From the NCBI RefSeq assembly GCF_000177075.1, contig NZ_ADEG01000016.1, positions 1 through 64,000 of the forward strand: a stretch of DNA of 64,000 nucleotides, written 5' to 3'. This DNA is from Hoylesella buccalis ATCC 35310 (GTDB taxonomy: Bacteria; Bacteroidota; Bacteroidia; Bacteroidales; Bacteroidaceae). The position numbers were made by a program, and so were the translations under genes. This document shows positions 36,673 to 44,264 of the stretch, one piece after another (position 1 is the stretch's first letter; the number at the start of each line of letters is the position of its first letter). The notes under the pieces were generated by a model. The model was not told the DNA's origin. It did not search any database and was given only the letters and a program-made list of their open reading frames with translations.

Positions 36673-37512
36673 TTATTTTATAGGTATGTAGATTTTTGTA
36701 ATGTTATCATTTCTATTTTCTTTTGAATAATTGATATATTCCTCAAAAGACATCCCATGACGAAGTGAATATTCTTGACTTACGTTAATGATGTTATACC
36801 AGTCCTGCAAATCAGTATAATATCCCTGCAACGTATAGACCGCATATTTACCCTGTGGTAGCCGGATTGTACCAAATTCGCAAGTGGGTATAATTTCTTT
36901 TTGCACTGATGCACAGGCATAGAAACGACATTGATTAGATTTTGTTACATTAGGGTCGTCAAAACTTAACCCGATAAAGCGTGTGTCGGATGTAAGTAAG
37001 TCATTTTTCTTTAAGAAATGTATCAATTTACTCCACGCTGTTTCATAAGGCTCTTCCTCTCCATACTTGCCCCATATACGGATATATACTAAATCTAATC
37101 CCTCAAAATCATAAGCATCAGAATGTAAGTCATACTGCTTTCCATCATGTACAAACTCTTTTAATCGCTTCTTTAATTTACTGATATAGGCTTTTGGAGA
37201 AACACCGAATTGTTTCTTAAATGCTTTGGAGAATGATTGTGGATTGTCGTAGCCGACTAACCCAGCCAAATTCTGTAAACTCATATCTTCAATTTGCATA
37301 TATAGTACGGCTCGTTCTACACGTTGCCTTGCCACATAAGTATATAATGGTTCTTTCAGAGCAGAACTCATCATCCGAAGTAATTGCCGTTGAGACATAT
37401 TTACTATATCGGCTATTACATTCAACTGTAATGGCTGATGCAAATTGGAATTTATGTAATCAATTACTTGATTGACCTTCTGTTTATATATATTTTCGGT
37501 GCTATTTTTCAT
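36673..37512 (-). CDS. AraC family regulator with GyrI-like effector domain
   Basis: 279 residues. The N-terminal double HTH (LQLNVIADIVNMSQRQLLRM, then LQNLAGLVGYDNPQSFSKAF) ends with FGVSPKAYI. The C-terminal half (YDFEGLDLVYIRIWGKYGEE, TCEFGTIRLPQGKYAVYTLQ) is a GyrI-like small-molecule-binding fold, as in Rob, MarA-like and BmrR-type multidrug sensors. It is first in the operon with the GNAT and rteC genes. A minus-strand -7 box (CAAAATTA, 37531-37538) precedes it. Confidence 0.88.
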   Translation of the reverse strand: MKNSTENIYKQKVNQVIDYINSNLHQPLQLNVIADIVNMSQRQLLRMMSSALKEPLYTYVARQRVERAVLYMQIEDMSLQNLAGLVGYDNPQSFSKAFKKQFGVSPKAYISKLKKRLKEFVHDGKQYDLHSDAYDFEGLDLVYIRIWGKYGEEEPYETAWSKLIHFLKKNDLLTSDTRFIGLSFDDPNVTKSNQCRFYACASVQKEIIPTCEFGTIRLPQGKYAVYTLQGYYTDLQDWYNIINVSQEYSLRHGMSFEEYINYSKENRNDNITKIYIPIK

Positions 37513-37609
37513 CTATAACAATATAATTTGCAAAATTATAGAGTTTTCATAGATATATGATTGTCCAATCTCGCCAATTTTACCTTTTATTTTCCAAAGT
37601 TGTTTTCAA

Positions 37610-38248
37610 CTATATTTTCATTTGGTTGATTTCTTTCTGAACCCCATCTAAAAAGCGGGAAGCGTGCGCCCCGTCCATTTGCGTGTGGTGGAACTGGAAA
37701 GAAACGGTGAGCGTCGTTTTCATCAGGCGACGTTTGTATTTGCCCCAAATAAGAAACGGATTATTAAAAATGCCGCTATACATCCCGACAGCCCCGTCTA
37801 TTTCATATTGTGCCAAGGCGGAAGTTCCGATAACCATGCTTTCCGTCAAGTCGTGATTGACGCAACTTTCAGCCACTTGTTTGGTTAGTTGCAGATAGTG
37901 TTGATTAAATAAAGATAAATCATCACAGAAAGGAACATCACACGAACTTACCTCGCCCTTTCTGTTGGCGACAATGGTGTTTACTGCAATGGTATCGTAC
38001 TGCATCAGTTTGTCGTTTACGGGCAGCAGATAAAATTCTTTCACGCTCCTTGCGGCTTTGCCGATGCACCAGCACATCAACATATTAAACTTCATGCCCG
38101 ATTTCCGACTGATTTTCACAAGGCGTGACACGTTGAGTGTCTTAAAGAACGTCACCATTGGCATGGGTGCGTTCATCCACATTTCAAAGGCGTATGCCCG
38201 GCTAGTTTCTTGGGGATTTACTTCTTTCATACTTAATGCTATTTTCAT
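37610..38248 (-). CDS. Chloramphenicol acetyltransferase, CatA type
   Basis: 212 residues, the length of classical trimeric CAT. The active-site motif HHTQMDG (187-193; His188 and Asp192 in the expected spacing) and the flanking FQF and ASRFLDGVQ match CatA enzymes, which acetylate the 3-hydroxyl of chloramphenicol using acetyl-CoA. A TACTTTTG box (minus, 38265-38272) lies 16 bases upstream. It is flanked by two AraC-type regulator genes on the same strand. The activity is inferred. Confidence 0.85.
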   Translation of the reverse strand: MKIALSMKEVNPQETSRAYAFEMWMNAPMPMVTFFKTLNVSRLVKISRKSGMKFNMLMCWCIGKAARSVKEFYLLPVNDKLMQYDTIAVNTIVANRKGEVSSCDVPFCDDLSLFNQHYLQLTKQVAESCVNHDLTESMVIGTSALAQYEIDGAVGMYSGIFNNPFLIWGKYKRRLMKTTLTVSFQFHHTQMDGAHASRFLDGVQKEINQMKI

Positions 38249-38310
38249 TTAATGAATCAGACGGCAAAAGTAGGAGAAGCGTTTGAACCCGGATAGAACA
38301 AACGGGACAT

Positions 38311-39132
38311 TTATACGGGATTGGTGAACAAATCGGAATATGGATTTGATATTTTCAGCAAAGACATGGGCGTATATCCGCAGAACTTCTTGAACTCTCG
38401 GATAAAGTGCGACTGGTCAGCATAACCGCTGGTGTATGCTATTTGTGCCTGGTTGATTTCTTTACCCGCTTGATGCTGCATCTGCGCCAAAGCCTTTTGG
38501 AAGCGGACGATACGGGTATATTCTTTGGGATTGATGCCTACAAATGAATGAAACAACCGCTCAAACTGTTTTTTACTTAGGCTGGCAATGGAAGATAATT
38601 CGTTTACAGAGATTTGCGGAGTGATATATATTCGCTGTATGGCGGCATCTATTCTTTTAATTCTGTGTGTGGTATCAGCTAAATTATCGGCAATTTGTGA
38701 CACCAGCCATTTTTCTACATAGCTTATGCAAATAGAATTATTCTCACAGTCGAATATTCGTGTAGCCAGTTCATTCAAACTTTTGTTTTCAAGGCTGTAA
38801 CCGGACACTTCTTGATTATAAAAAAGTGAAGTCGGTATGTTCAGAAACATACTCATAGCGTGAGGGTGGAATACAACCACTATCATTTCTGTATTGCCGT
38901 CAGCATACAAATGGGATGAAAAATTAACTTGTCCGCTGACAGTCAGTTTGTCTTGTGTAACATTCAGTTCAGGGATATATAACGGTGCTTGCTTATGGAA
39001 AATGATTTGAGGGCAACCGATAGGATAAGTAAAGGCATCCAGCGGTCGATTGCTCTTGAATACCCAATAATATCTTATATAAGGTTGCAGCAACTTACAT
39101 GGCTTGTAAAATTTGAACTTCTCTTGAATCAT
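38311..39132 (-). CDS. AraC family regulator with DUF6597-like N-terminal domain
   Basis: 273 residues. The N-terminal part (FKFYKPCKLLQPYIRYYWVF) is a cupin-like DUF6597 domain; the C-terminal double HTH (ISVNELSSIASLSKKQFERL, then QAQIAYTSGYADQSHFIREF) is typical. The -7 box TATCTTTG (plus 39137-39144) ends only 5 bases before the ATG, so the mRNA is probably leaderless. Upstream of cat on the same strand; it may regulate cat. Confidence 0.85.
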   Translation of the reverse strand: MIQEKFKFYKPCKLLQPYIRYYWVFKSNRPLDAFTYPIGCPQIIFHKQAPLYIPELNVTQDKLTVSGQVNFSSHLYADGNTEMIVVVFHPHAMSMFLNIPTSLFYNQEVSGYSLENKSLNELATRIFDCENNSICISYVEKWLVSQIADNLADTTHRIKRIDAAIQRIYITPQISVNELSSIASLSKKQFERLFHSFVGINPKEYTRIVRFQKALAQMQHQAGKEINQAQIAYTSGYADQSHFIREFKKFCGYTPMSLLKISNPYSDLFTNPV

Positions 39133-39201
39133 TTTACAAAGATAGTAATTTCATATTGATAGCTAAGTGAACAGTTGCAACCATTTATCCTCTTGAATAT
39201 A

Positions 39202-39236
39202 AAACGACTGCACCATCATAAATGATACAGTCGTTT
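39202..39236 (-). terminator. Terminator downstream of mobA
   Basis: AAACGACTG pairs with CAGTCGTTT, with an inner ATCAT/ATGAT. On the minus strand the stem is followed by TTTTATATTC. It closes the mobilisation module. Confidence 0.65.
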
Positions 39237-39399
39237 CAATTATAAGAATTTAGTTTTCAAGTTTGTCAAGTGATACTTATCTTTGTCCTAAAGTTCCGAA
39301 TGCACGATTACAACATGATTGACAATGAAATTGTCAGTAAAAATGCGTTCATTTACCGAATTACGTATCTGTAATGTGTATCTTGGGTATGTAACAGAA

Positions 39400-39822
39400 T
39401 TATTCCTTCTGTTGTTCCCACTTGGCATACATCTCCCTTGAAAGCTCCACGATCTCCCGGCTCAGTTTCACAAGGTCGATGGTATGTTTCTCCAACTTGT
39501 AGAGCAACGCCATCGCCTTCTTCTCCGAAAAGTGGATGCGCAACTCTTTAACGACCTGATTGTAGTTCGTACCGATGGCACGGAATTGGGCGTGGAAGTC
39601 CGACAGTTTGGTGTAGTAGTCCACCAGCGTCTTGTCCACTTTCAGCACCTTGAACTTCTGCCCGAAGAAGTGCGCCTTCAGAAAGACGGCTTTCGCATAC
39701 ACGTTCGATTCCTCGTACATCGTCAGGAACCTGTTCCATTCCACATCGTCGAAGCGCACCATTACGCAGTGCGTCTTCGGATTCAATTTGGGATTTCTCC
39801 CATACTTGCTCTTCTTTTTCAT
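39400..39822 (-). CDS. mobA: MobA-like mobilisation accessory protein
   Basis: 140 residues, basic. HCVMVRFDDVEWNRFLTMYE begins a ribbon-helix-helix-like DNA-binding part; the GTNYNQVVKELR motif is typical of MobC/MobA-type relaxosome helpers. In CTnDOT-like elements the relaxase gene mobB follows at once. Here no relaxase follows; 160 bases later there is a terminator and then an AraC regulator. It is a surviving part of a mobilisation operon. Confidence 0.8.
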   Translation of the reverse strand: MKKKSKYGRNPKLNPKTHCVMVRFDDVEWNRFLTMYEESNVYAKAVFLKAHFFGQKFKVLKVDKTLVDYYTKLSDFHAQFRAIGTNYNQVVKELRIHFSEKKAMALLYKLEKHTIDLVKLSREIVELSREMYAKWEQQKE

Positions 39823-39884
39823 TCTTCTTATTCTTTTAATTTTATGGCTTGTCCATTGTTTAATCTTTGATTAAGGAATCCCGA

Positions 39885-39994
39885 AATTATCCGACTGCGG
39901 AGGATAATTCTGCCCACGGCGGTGAAGGTGTTTTCAGTTACTTAGAATTATTCGGGTAACTGAAAACATATCTTGCTGTGTCTTTGAAGACACA
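39885..39994. other. Hairpin cluster, possible oriT
   Basis: Three stems lie in 110 bases between the DUF3408 gene and mobA: AATTATCC/GGATAATT (39885-39909), GTTTTCAGTTAC/GTAACTGAAAAC (39930-39967) and TGTGTCTT/AAGACACA (39977-39994). A mobA-proximal cluster of inverted repeats is where an origin of transfer is expected. No nick consensus was recognised. Confidence 0.4.
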
Positions 39995-40101
39995 AAAATC
40001 CTCCGCCTGTCGGATTTGTTTCCGAGTGTAATAACTCATCTAGGGTATCGGTTAAGCCGGTGAAGTATATCCACCGACCTAACTGACTTTCCGTAATCCC
40101 A

Positions 40102-40569
40102 TTAGAGTTTGCGCCACTGCTCAATGTCATCCCGATAGGCATCGAGATGCAAGCGGACAAGGTTCTCTATCAATCCCGATGCACTCATGCCCCTTCCTCC
40201 TAGGTAGCGGACAACCCTGTCAAGTTCGTCACGCACCGTCTCACTGACGAACACGGGCTTGCGGTTGATAATCTTTGGGACTTGGAGATAGGTGGCGCGG
40301 TAGTCCTCCAACGACAATCTGCGCTGCTTGCTGCTGACGCGCTTCTGCGGTATTGCCGCCTCCTCGACCACCACACCAGACGGTTCATCCGTCATAGCGG
40401 TCTCTGTTTCCTCCGTGACGGTATTGCCGGGCTGCCCCGGCTCATCCGGTTCCAGACCGATACGCCTGTAGAGGTCATCCATTGACTTGGGAGTGTAGGA
40501 TTCCCTGCGTCCCATTTTTTCCACGATTTCACGAGCCTGCTGCTCTGTAATGTTTGGTTCTCTCTTCAT
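40102..40569 (-). CDS. DUF3408 domain mobile-element protein
   Basis: 155 residues. A disordered acidic N-terminal half (about 30-80) is followed by the DUF3408 core RLSLEDYRATYLQVPKIINR, VFVSETVRDELDRVV and SASGLIENLVRLHLD. The C-terminal part looks like a ribbon-helix-helix DNA-binding segment. These proteins lie between parA and mobA in Bacteroides conjugative elements. Here parA is missing. Confidence 0.8.
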   Translation of the reverse strand: MKREPNITEQQAREIVEKMGRRESYTPKSMDDLYRRIGLEPDEPGQPGNTVTEETETAMTDEPSGVVVEEAAIPQKRVSSKQRRLSLEDYRATYLQVPKIINRKPVFVSETVRDELDRVVRYLGGRGMSASGLIENLVRLHLDAYRDDIEQWRKL

Positions 40570-40894
40570 TGTAAAAAAATAAATAGATTAAGTTATTGAA
40601 TGTGGTCTTGGTCAGTGCCTCGACCGATTATCGGGAGCAAAGTAAGATGCTCCAGTGCAGTCAGTCAAGCACTTGGATTCTCTTAGGCAATTTTGTGTGA
40701 TTCTGCTTTATGGCGGTTGACAAAGCGGTGTGGACTTCACCGTTTTGCCGGATGTATATGTCTGAGAGGGCAAAGGCTCAATCGCAAGCGAATTTGAATT
40801 AAGCCCTTATTTTTGCCCTTGCCAACTTCCTATTTTTTAGAAATAAGAGAATAACCACAGCCTCCAGCCCATGCCAACCGCTACCACCCTGTGC

Positions 40895-40968
40895 CACATG
40901 CTGCCAGTAATAGTAAAAGCCATTGTCAGGTAAAGGAATATGTATTTCTTTGCGGCAAAAGGAATAAC
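40895..40968. repeat. Direct repeat R1 upstream of the excisionase-like genes
   Basis: Contains CTGCCA, AAAGCCATTG, then ATGTATTTCTTTGCGGCAAA. The decamer ATTTCTTTGC (40944-40953) matches the CTnDOT-type core GTTNNTTTGC at 9 of 10 positions. Confidence 0.6.
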
Positions 40969-41062
40969 ACCCGTCCAAAATGGCATGGCAGAAATTACGG
41001 TAGGAGCCTTGTTTACGGACAATCAACAAAGCGGCAACCCGGACAAAGATTACCTATTGACG

Positions 41063-41142
41063 CAACACGCTGCCACTTTCGGAAAATCCATTGCAGGACA
41101 GTAAATTATGTATTCCTTTGCAGCAGAAGAAACAGTAATAAC
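41063..41142. repeat. Direct repeat R2 upstream of the excisionase-like genes
   Basis: Contains CTGCCA, AAATCCATTG, then ATGTATTCCTTTGCAGCAGA. The decamer ATTCCTTTGC (41112-41121) again fits the core at 9 of 10 positions. R2 ends 15 bases before the HTH start codon. Confidence 0.6.
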
Positions 41143-41157
41143 TAAAAGAAAGACAAT

Positions 41158-41469
41158 ATGGAAATCGTAGCAATCGAAAGAAAAACCTTCGAGGAACTGG
41201 TCGCCAAGTTCGACCGTTTCGTCAGCCGTATGGATGCCATCTGCCATCGGCACGGAGAAAAGAGAATGAGCGAGTGGATGGACAATCAGGATGTGTGCCA
41301 GATGCTCAACATCAGCCCACGCACGTTGCAGACCTTGCGTGACAACGGAACGCTATCATACAGCCAAATCAACCACAAGACGTACTACCGTCCCGAAGAT
41401 GTGCAGCGCATCGTCTCCATCGTGGAGGCCAGGCGAATGGAAGCGAGGTTCAAAGGCAGGACAATCTGA
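41158..41469 (+). CDS. Excisionase-like helix-turn-helix protein (first)
   Basis: 103 residues. An N-terminal coiled part is followed by an HTH_17/MerR-like winged helix (WMDNQDVCQMLNISPRTLQT, then INHKTYYRPEDVQRIV). CTn excision operons carry pairs of such small HTH (Xis2-type) genes near the integrase. The 46-base gap to the next HTH gene indicates one operon, the likely target of RteC in this element. Confidence 0.78.
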   Translation: MEIVAIERKTFEELVAKFDRFVSRMDAICHRHGEKRMSEWMDNQDVCQMLNISPRTLQTLRDNGTLSYSQINHKTYYRPEDVQRIVSIVEARRMEARFKGRTI

Positions 41470-41515
41470 TAACCGAATAGAGTAATAACAATAATTCCAC
41501 TAAATCCAGAGTAAC

Positions 41516-41821
41516 ATGAACAAACTGATTAACAAAGACAACGAGTGGATAATCCACTTCATGGGCAGCCTCGACCGCCTGCTGGACAACGTAGAGCATC
41601 TGACAGCCAACTACCGCCCGACATTGGATGGAGAGCGTTTCTTTACCGACAAGGAGGTGTCGGCACGGTTGAAGGTGAGCCGCCGGACACTTCAGGACTA
41701 CCGTAATGAGGGACGGATAGCCTATATCCAGTTGGGCGGCAAAATCCTCTACCGTGAATCCGACATCGAAAGGATGTTGACTGAAAGTTACCGCACCGCC
41801 TATCGACAGGCGGCAACTTGA
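41516..41821 (+). CDS. Excisionase-like helix-turn-helix protein (second)
   Basis: 101 residues. FFTDKEVSARLKVSRRTLQD, then IAYIQLGGKILYRESDIERM is an HTH_17 unit like the gene before it. Expected role is DNA bending and recombination directionality. A long hairpin terminator lies about 70 bases downstream. Confidence 0.78.
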   Translation: MNKLINKDNEWIIHFMGSLDRLLDNVEHLTANYRPTLDGERFFTDKEVSARLKVSRRTLQDYRNEGRIAYIQLGGKILYRESDIERMLTESYRTAYRQAAT

Positions 41822-41893
41822 TTTTCTTGAAGGAGCGCAGTTGACCGTCTGCCCCTATGTTTGCGGCAGCAATAGAACTTCGATAAAAAGAAA

Positions 41894-41948
41894 AGGAACG
41901 GCTTACGGATGAAGCATCAATGTTTATCTTCGTCTGTAAGCCGTTCCT
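41894..41948 (+). terminator. Long hairpin after the excisionase-like operon
   Basis: AGGAACGGCTTAC pairs perfectly with GTAAGCCGTTCCT, and the stem extends to about 21 bp with two G-U pairs. The downstream tail is ATATTTCTTC. The next 220 bases up to 42167 are GC-rich, with a TACCTTTG near 42123, but show no supported gene. Confidence 0.65.
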
Positions 41949-42167
41949 ATATTTCTTCTGATTTCCCGCCAGTCGCTTGTTTCCGTTGCCGGATGCCTCG
42001 AATGCGTGTGGCTGGCAGTGGCAAGGTTTTCGGGCTGAATACGCTCAAACCCGTTTGAGGAAGATTCTGCCCGAAACGGCTCTGCCGCCCGACCTTGCCA
42101 ATGCCCTCAAAGCCACATGCTACCTTTGCATCCGGGCATCGGGAACAGGTGGCTGACGGGATGAACC

Positions 42168-42548
42168 TCAATTATACCATAGGTTGCTGCCCTTGCCATA
42201 GGAAACAAACAATGTGACCGGATTCCCTTTCTTGGTGGCGCAGATTTCATTTATTACGAACCGCCTGAACAAAAGGGTCCCTTTGCTACATATTTTGAAA
42301 GCGATGGCTATAATCATTTCAAAATTATACACATCATAACTGATACCATCGGGTTGCCTGATATATCGCATTGTTTCGGCTTCATTCAGTTCCTTGTTCT
42401 TGTAGATTGCTCGTATCGCCTTGCGGATGTCGTACGAGAATACCCCGAACATGTCGGCTATCTCAAACTTTGTCATCCATATAGGGGCAGTCGGCACTAT
42501 AACTACGCCCGTTTCACTGATTGTTATTATTCCTCTGTTCATAATCAA
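42168..42548 (-). CDS. Mobile-element hypothetical protein after the integrase
   Basis: 126 residues. PIWMTKFEIADMFGVFSYDI, then RKAIRAIYKNKELNEAET suggests an HTH-like N-terminal region; no family name is recognised. It overlaps the integrase stop by 4 bases, so it is translated with it. Proteins of this kind follow integrase genes in several Bacteroides elements. Role unknown. Confidence 0.6.
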   Translation of the reverse strand: MIMNRGIITISETGVVIVPTAPIWMTKFEIADMFGVFSYDIRKAIRAIYKNKELNEAETMRYIRQPDGISYDVYNFEMIIAIAFKICSKGTLLFRRFVINEICATKKGNPVTLFVSYGKGSNLWYN

Positions 42549-43777
42549 AGATTTTTTGATAAGGCACTTTTCACATTCATCATATCTTTGAAGATGGAAG
42601 AATCCAGCACACGGGCATAGTGCTGCGTCATTTTTATGTTGGAATGACCGAGCATTTTCGCCACATTCTCAATGCTTACACCATTGGCGAGGCACACAGA
42701 GGTCGCATACGAGTGCCGGGCTGTGTGCGTGGTCAAGCACTTTGATATGCCACACAAATCGGCTATCTCTTTCAGGTAGCTGTTCATCTTCTGATTGCAG
42801 GGGACAGGGAGCAATACATTTTTCTTTTGGCAAGTAGGATGGCTTTTGTATTTCTCCAAAATCTGCATCGGAATATCGAGCAAAGGGATGTTGCACATAT
42901 TCTTCGTCTTTTGGCGAGGCTTGCGAATCCAATAATTGCCGTTGTTGTCTTGAACGATATGTTCGGCAGATAGCTGCTGTACATCAATGAACGCCAACCC
43001 AGTGAACGCAGCAAAGGTGAAGACATCACGCACAACCGTAATCCTGTCCAAAGAAAACTCCTTGTTGTAGATTGTGAGCAGCTCATCCATAGTTAGGAAC
43101 TCACGGATAACTTCCTTCTCGTGGAACTTGATACCGATAAACGGGTCTTTGGTTATCCATTCGTTGGCAAGTGCGAGATTGGTTATCTTCTTCAGGCACT
43201 TCATATAACGGATGACCGTATTTTGTTGGCACTCCTTTTCCGTCTTGAGATAAAATTCAAAAGCACGTACTAGTTCACCATTGATTTCCGACAAGGGCAA
43301 ATCCTCCTTGTCATATTTCAGTTTGATAAGTTCTGCTAGATAGCGTTTGCAGCTTTCATAACGGCGGACAGTAATCAGCGCATAGTCCTTGCCCACAAGT
43401 TCACGGCATTGGTCGTTATGCTCCTGTATGGTTTGGATGAGTGTGCGGACTTCCTTCACTTCTTCGTTAGCTCCAAAGAACTTTTCTTGCAAGATTCTGG
43501 CTGTGATGGAGTGGTTCCTCTCTTCCAGTTCATCGAACAGCTTGCGCAACTTGATTTTGGCTTGCTCGATGTAGAGATTGAGTTCACAAGCCTTGCGGCT
43601 CTTGCCTTTGGCGCACTCCTTCGCTTGATTCCACAGGGCAGGCTCAATGCTCATGCGGATGTTGTTTTCCACTCGCGCACCATTCACGGTGATGCGCATA
43701 CACACGGAGGCTTCCCCGTTTTTCAGCAGTTTGGCTTTCTTGATGAAGAAAAGCACATTGAATGAGTTTCGTTTCAT
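42545..43777 (-). CDS. Tyrosine recombinase/integrase, CTnDOT-type
   Basis: 410 residues. An arm-binding N terminus and a core-binding domain (about 110-215) precede the catalytic domain with HTARHS (His351, Arg354), LGH (His378) and the nucleophile Tyr387 in MTQHYARV. The usual first arginine is replaced: the motif reads TGLAFIDV (Ala262), a known feature of IntDOT relatives. It lies 245 bases from the 3' end of tRNA-Phe and reads away from it, the usual arrangement at an element end. Confidence 0.93.
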   Translation of the reverse strand: MKRNSFNVLFFIKKAKLLKNGEASVCMRITVNGARVENNIRMSIEPALWNQAKECAKGKSRKACELNLYIEQAKIKLRKLFDELEERNHSITARILQEKFFGANEEVKEVRTLIQTIQEHNDQCRELVGKDYALITVRRYESCKRYLAELIKLKYDKEDLPLSEINGELVRAFEFYLKTEKECQQNTVIRYMKCLKKITNLALANEWITKDPFIGIKFHEKEVIREFLTMDELLTIYNKEFSLDRITVVRDVFTFAAFTGLAFIDVQQLSAEHIVQDNNGNYWIRKPRQKTKNMCNIPLLDIPMQILEKYKSHPTCQKKNVLLPVPCNQKMNSYLKEIADLCGISKCLTTHTARHSYATSVCLANGVSIENVAKMLGHSNIKMTQHYARVLDSSIFKDMMNVKSALSKNL

Positions 43778-44010
43778 GTTCCTACAGTTTTTTCGTTGGA
43801 CAAAAGTAGGAAACCATACACGCTTTCTTGATACGCAAAATATTGCAAATCAGAGAGAAATAATCTTGTTCGGTGGAGATTCGCGTTCCACCTTTCTTGC
43901 TCCACCGATTGGAACACCGGAAACGGTAACATTCTGCCGTTTTTTGCGTCCCTGCGAAAAACAAAAAATCCCGATTTCGTTTGGAAATCAAGATTTTACT
44001 GCTTTTTGCT

Positions 44011-44039
44011 TTTCTTCAAAGTGGTGCCACCAGGAATCG
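44011..44039. repeat. Right att-like repeat (3' end of tRNA-Phe)
   Basis: TTTCTTC, AAA and GTGGTGCCACCAGGAATCG match the degenerate stretch at 24831-24857 in direct orientation. It includes the last 18 bases of the tRNA gene, so insertion here would keep the tRNA intact. Confidence 0.5.
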
Positions 44040-44094
44040 AACCGGGGACACAAGGATTTTCAGTCCTTTGCTCTACCAACTGAGCTATGGCACC
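44022..44094 (-). tRNA. tRNA-Phe (GAA)
   Basis: A 73-nt cloverleaf on the minus strand. Acceptor arms GGTGCCA/TGGCACC, D arm AGCTCAGTTGGTAGAGC, anticodon loop ACTGAAAAT with GAA, T arm GGTTCGATTCC and discriminator A are visible. Its 3' end faces the integrase gene. Confidence 0.96.
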
Positions 44095-44264
44095 ATTGCT
44101 TTTGCGGTTGCAAAGGTAAGAAATATTATCTAATCACCGAAACATTTCTTGAAAAAATGTTACTGATTAATATTTGTTAACAAAGAAAACGCACGATGAA
44201 AGTGCATATATGCGTCTGTCATCCGAAGCGTTTCCAATGGCCAGCTCACACACAAAGAGTTCAT

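Larger units (their letters stand above)
40570..41157. other. Intergenic region with two long direct repeats
   Basis: About 590 bases between DUF3408 and the excisionase-like genes. The right half holds two imperfect direct repeats listed separately. A GGAGCA/TGCTCC inverted repeat lies near 40635-40655. Open frames here on both strands overlap each other and match nothing known. Confidence 0.45.
24827..44021. mobile_element. CTnDOT-related integrative island next to tRNA-Phe (decayed or non-autonomous)
   Basis: The region between rlmH and tRNA-Phe carries an integrase at the tRNA end, excisionase-like genes, rteA/rteB/rteC, mobA, a DUF3408 gene, antibiotic-resistance-type genes, and intron and restriction remnants. 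Base composition varies sharply inside it: the ATPase gene is very AT-rich, rteB visibly GC-rich. A degenerate copy of the tRNA-Phe 3' end lies at the left border in direct orientation. No relaxase, coupling protein or tra genes are visible, so self-transfer is unlikely; mobilisation in trans is possible. Borders are inferred. Confidence 0.7.

Noticed and set aside
40799-41029. Minus-strand 76-codon frame between DUF3408 and the excisionase genes, in the place of parA
   Set aside because: No Walker motif or ParA-like sequence; overlaps direct repeat R1 and an opposite-strand frame.
43936-43952. GTTTTTTGC near the integrase as a CTnDOT-type att core
   Set aside because: One base short of GTTNNTTTGC, T-rich, and not paired with a similar sequence at the left border; the tRNA-Phe repeat explains the borders better.
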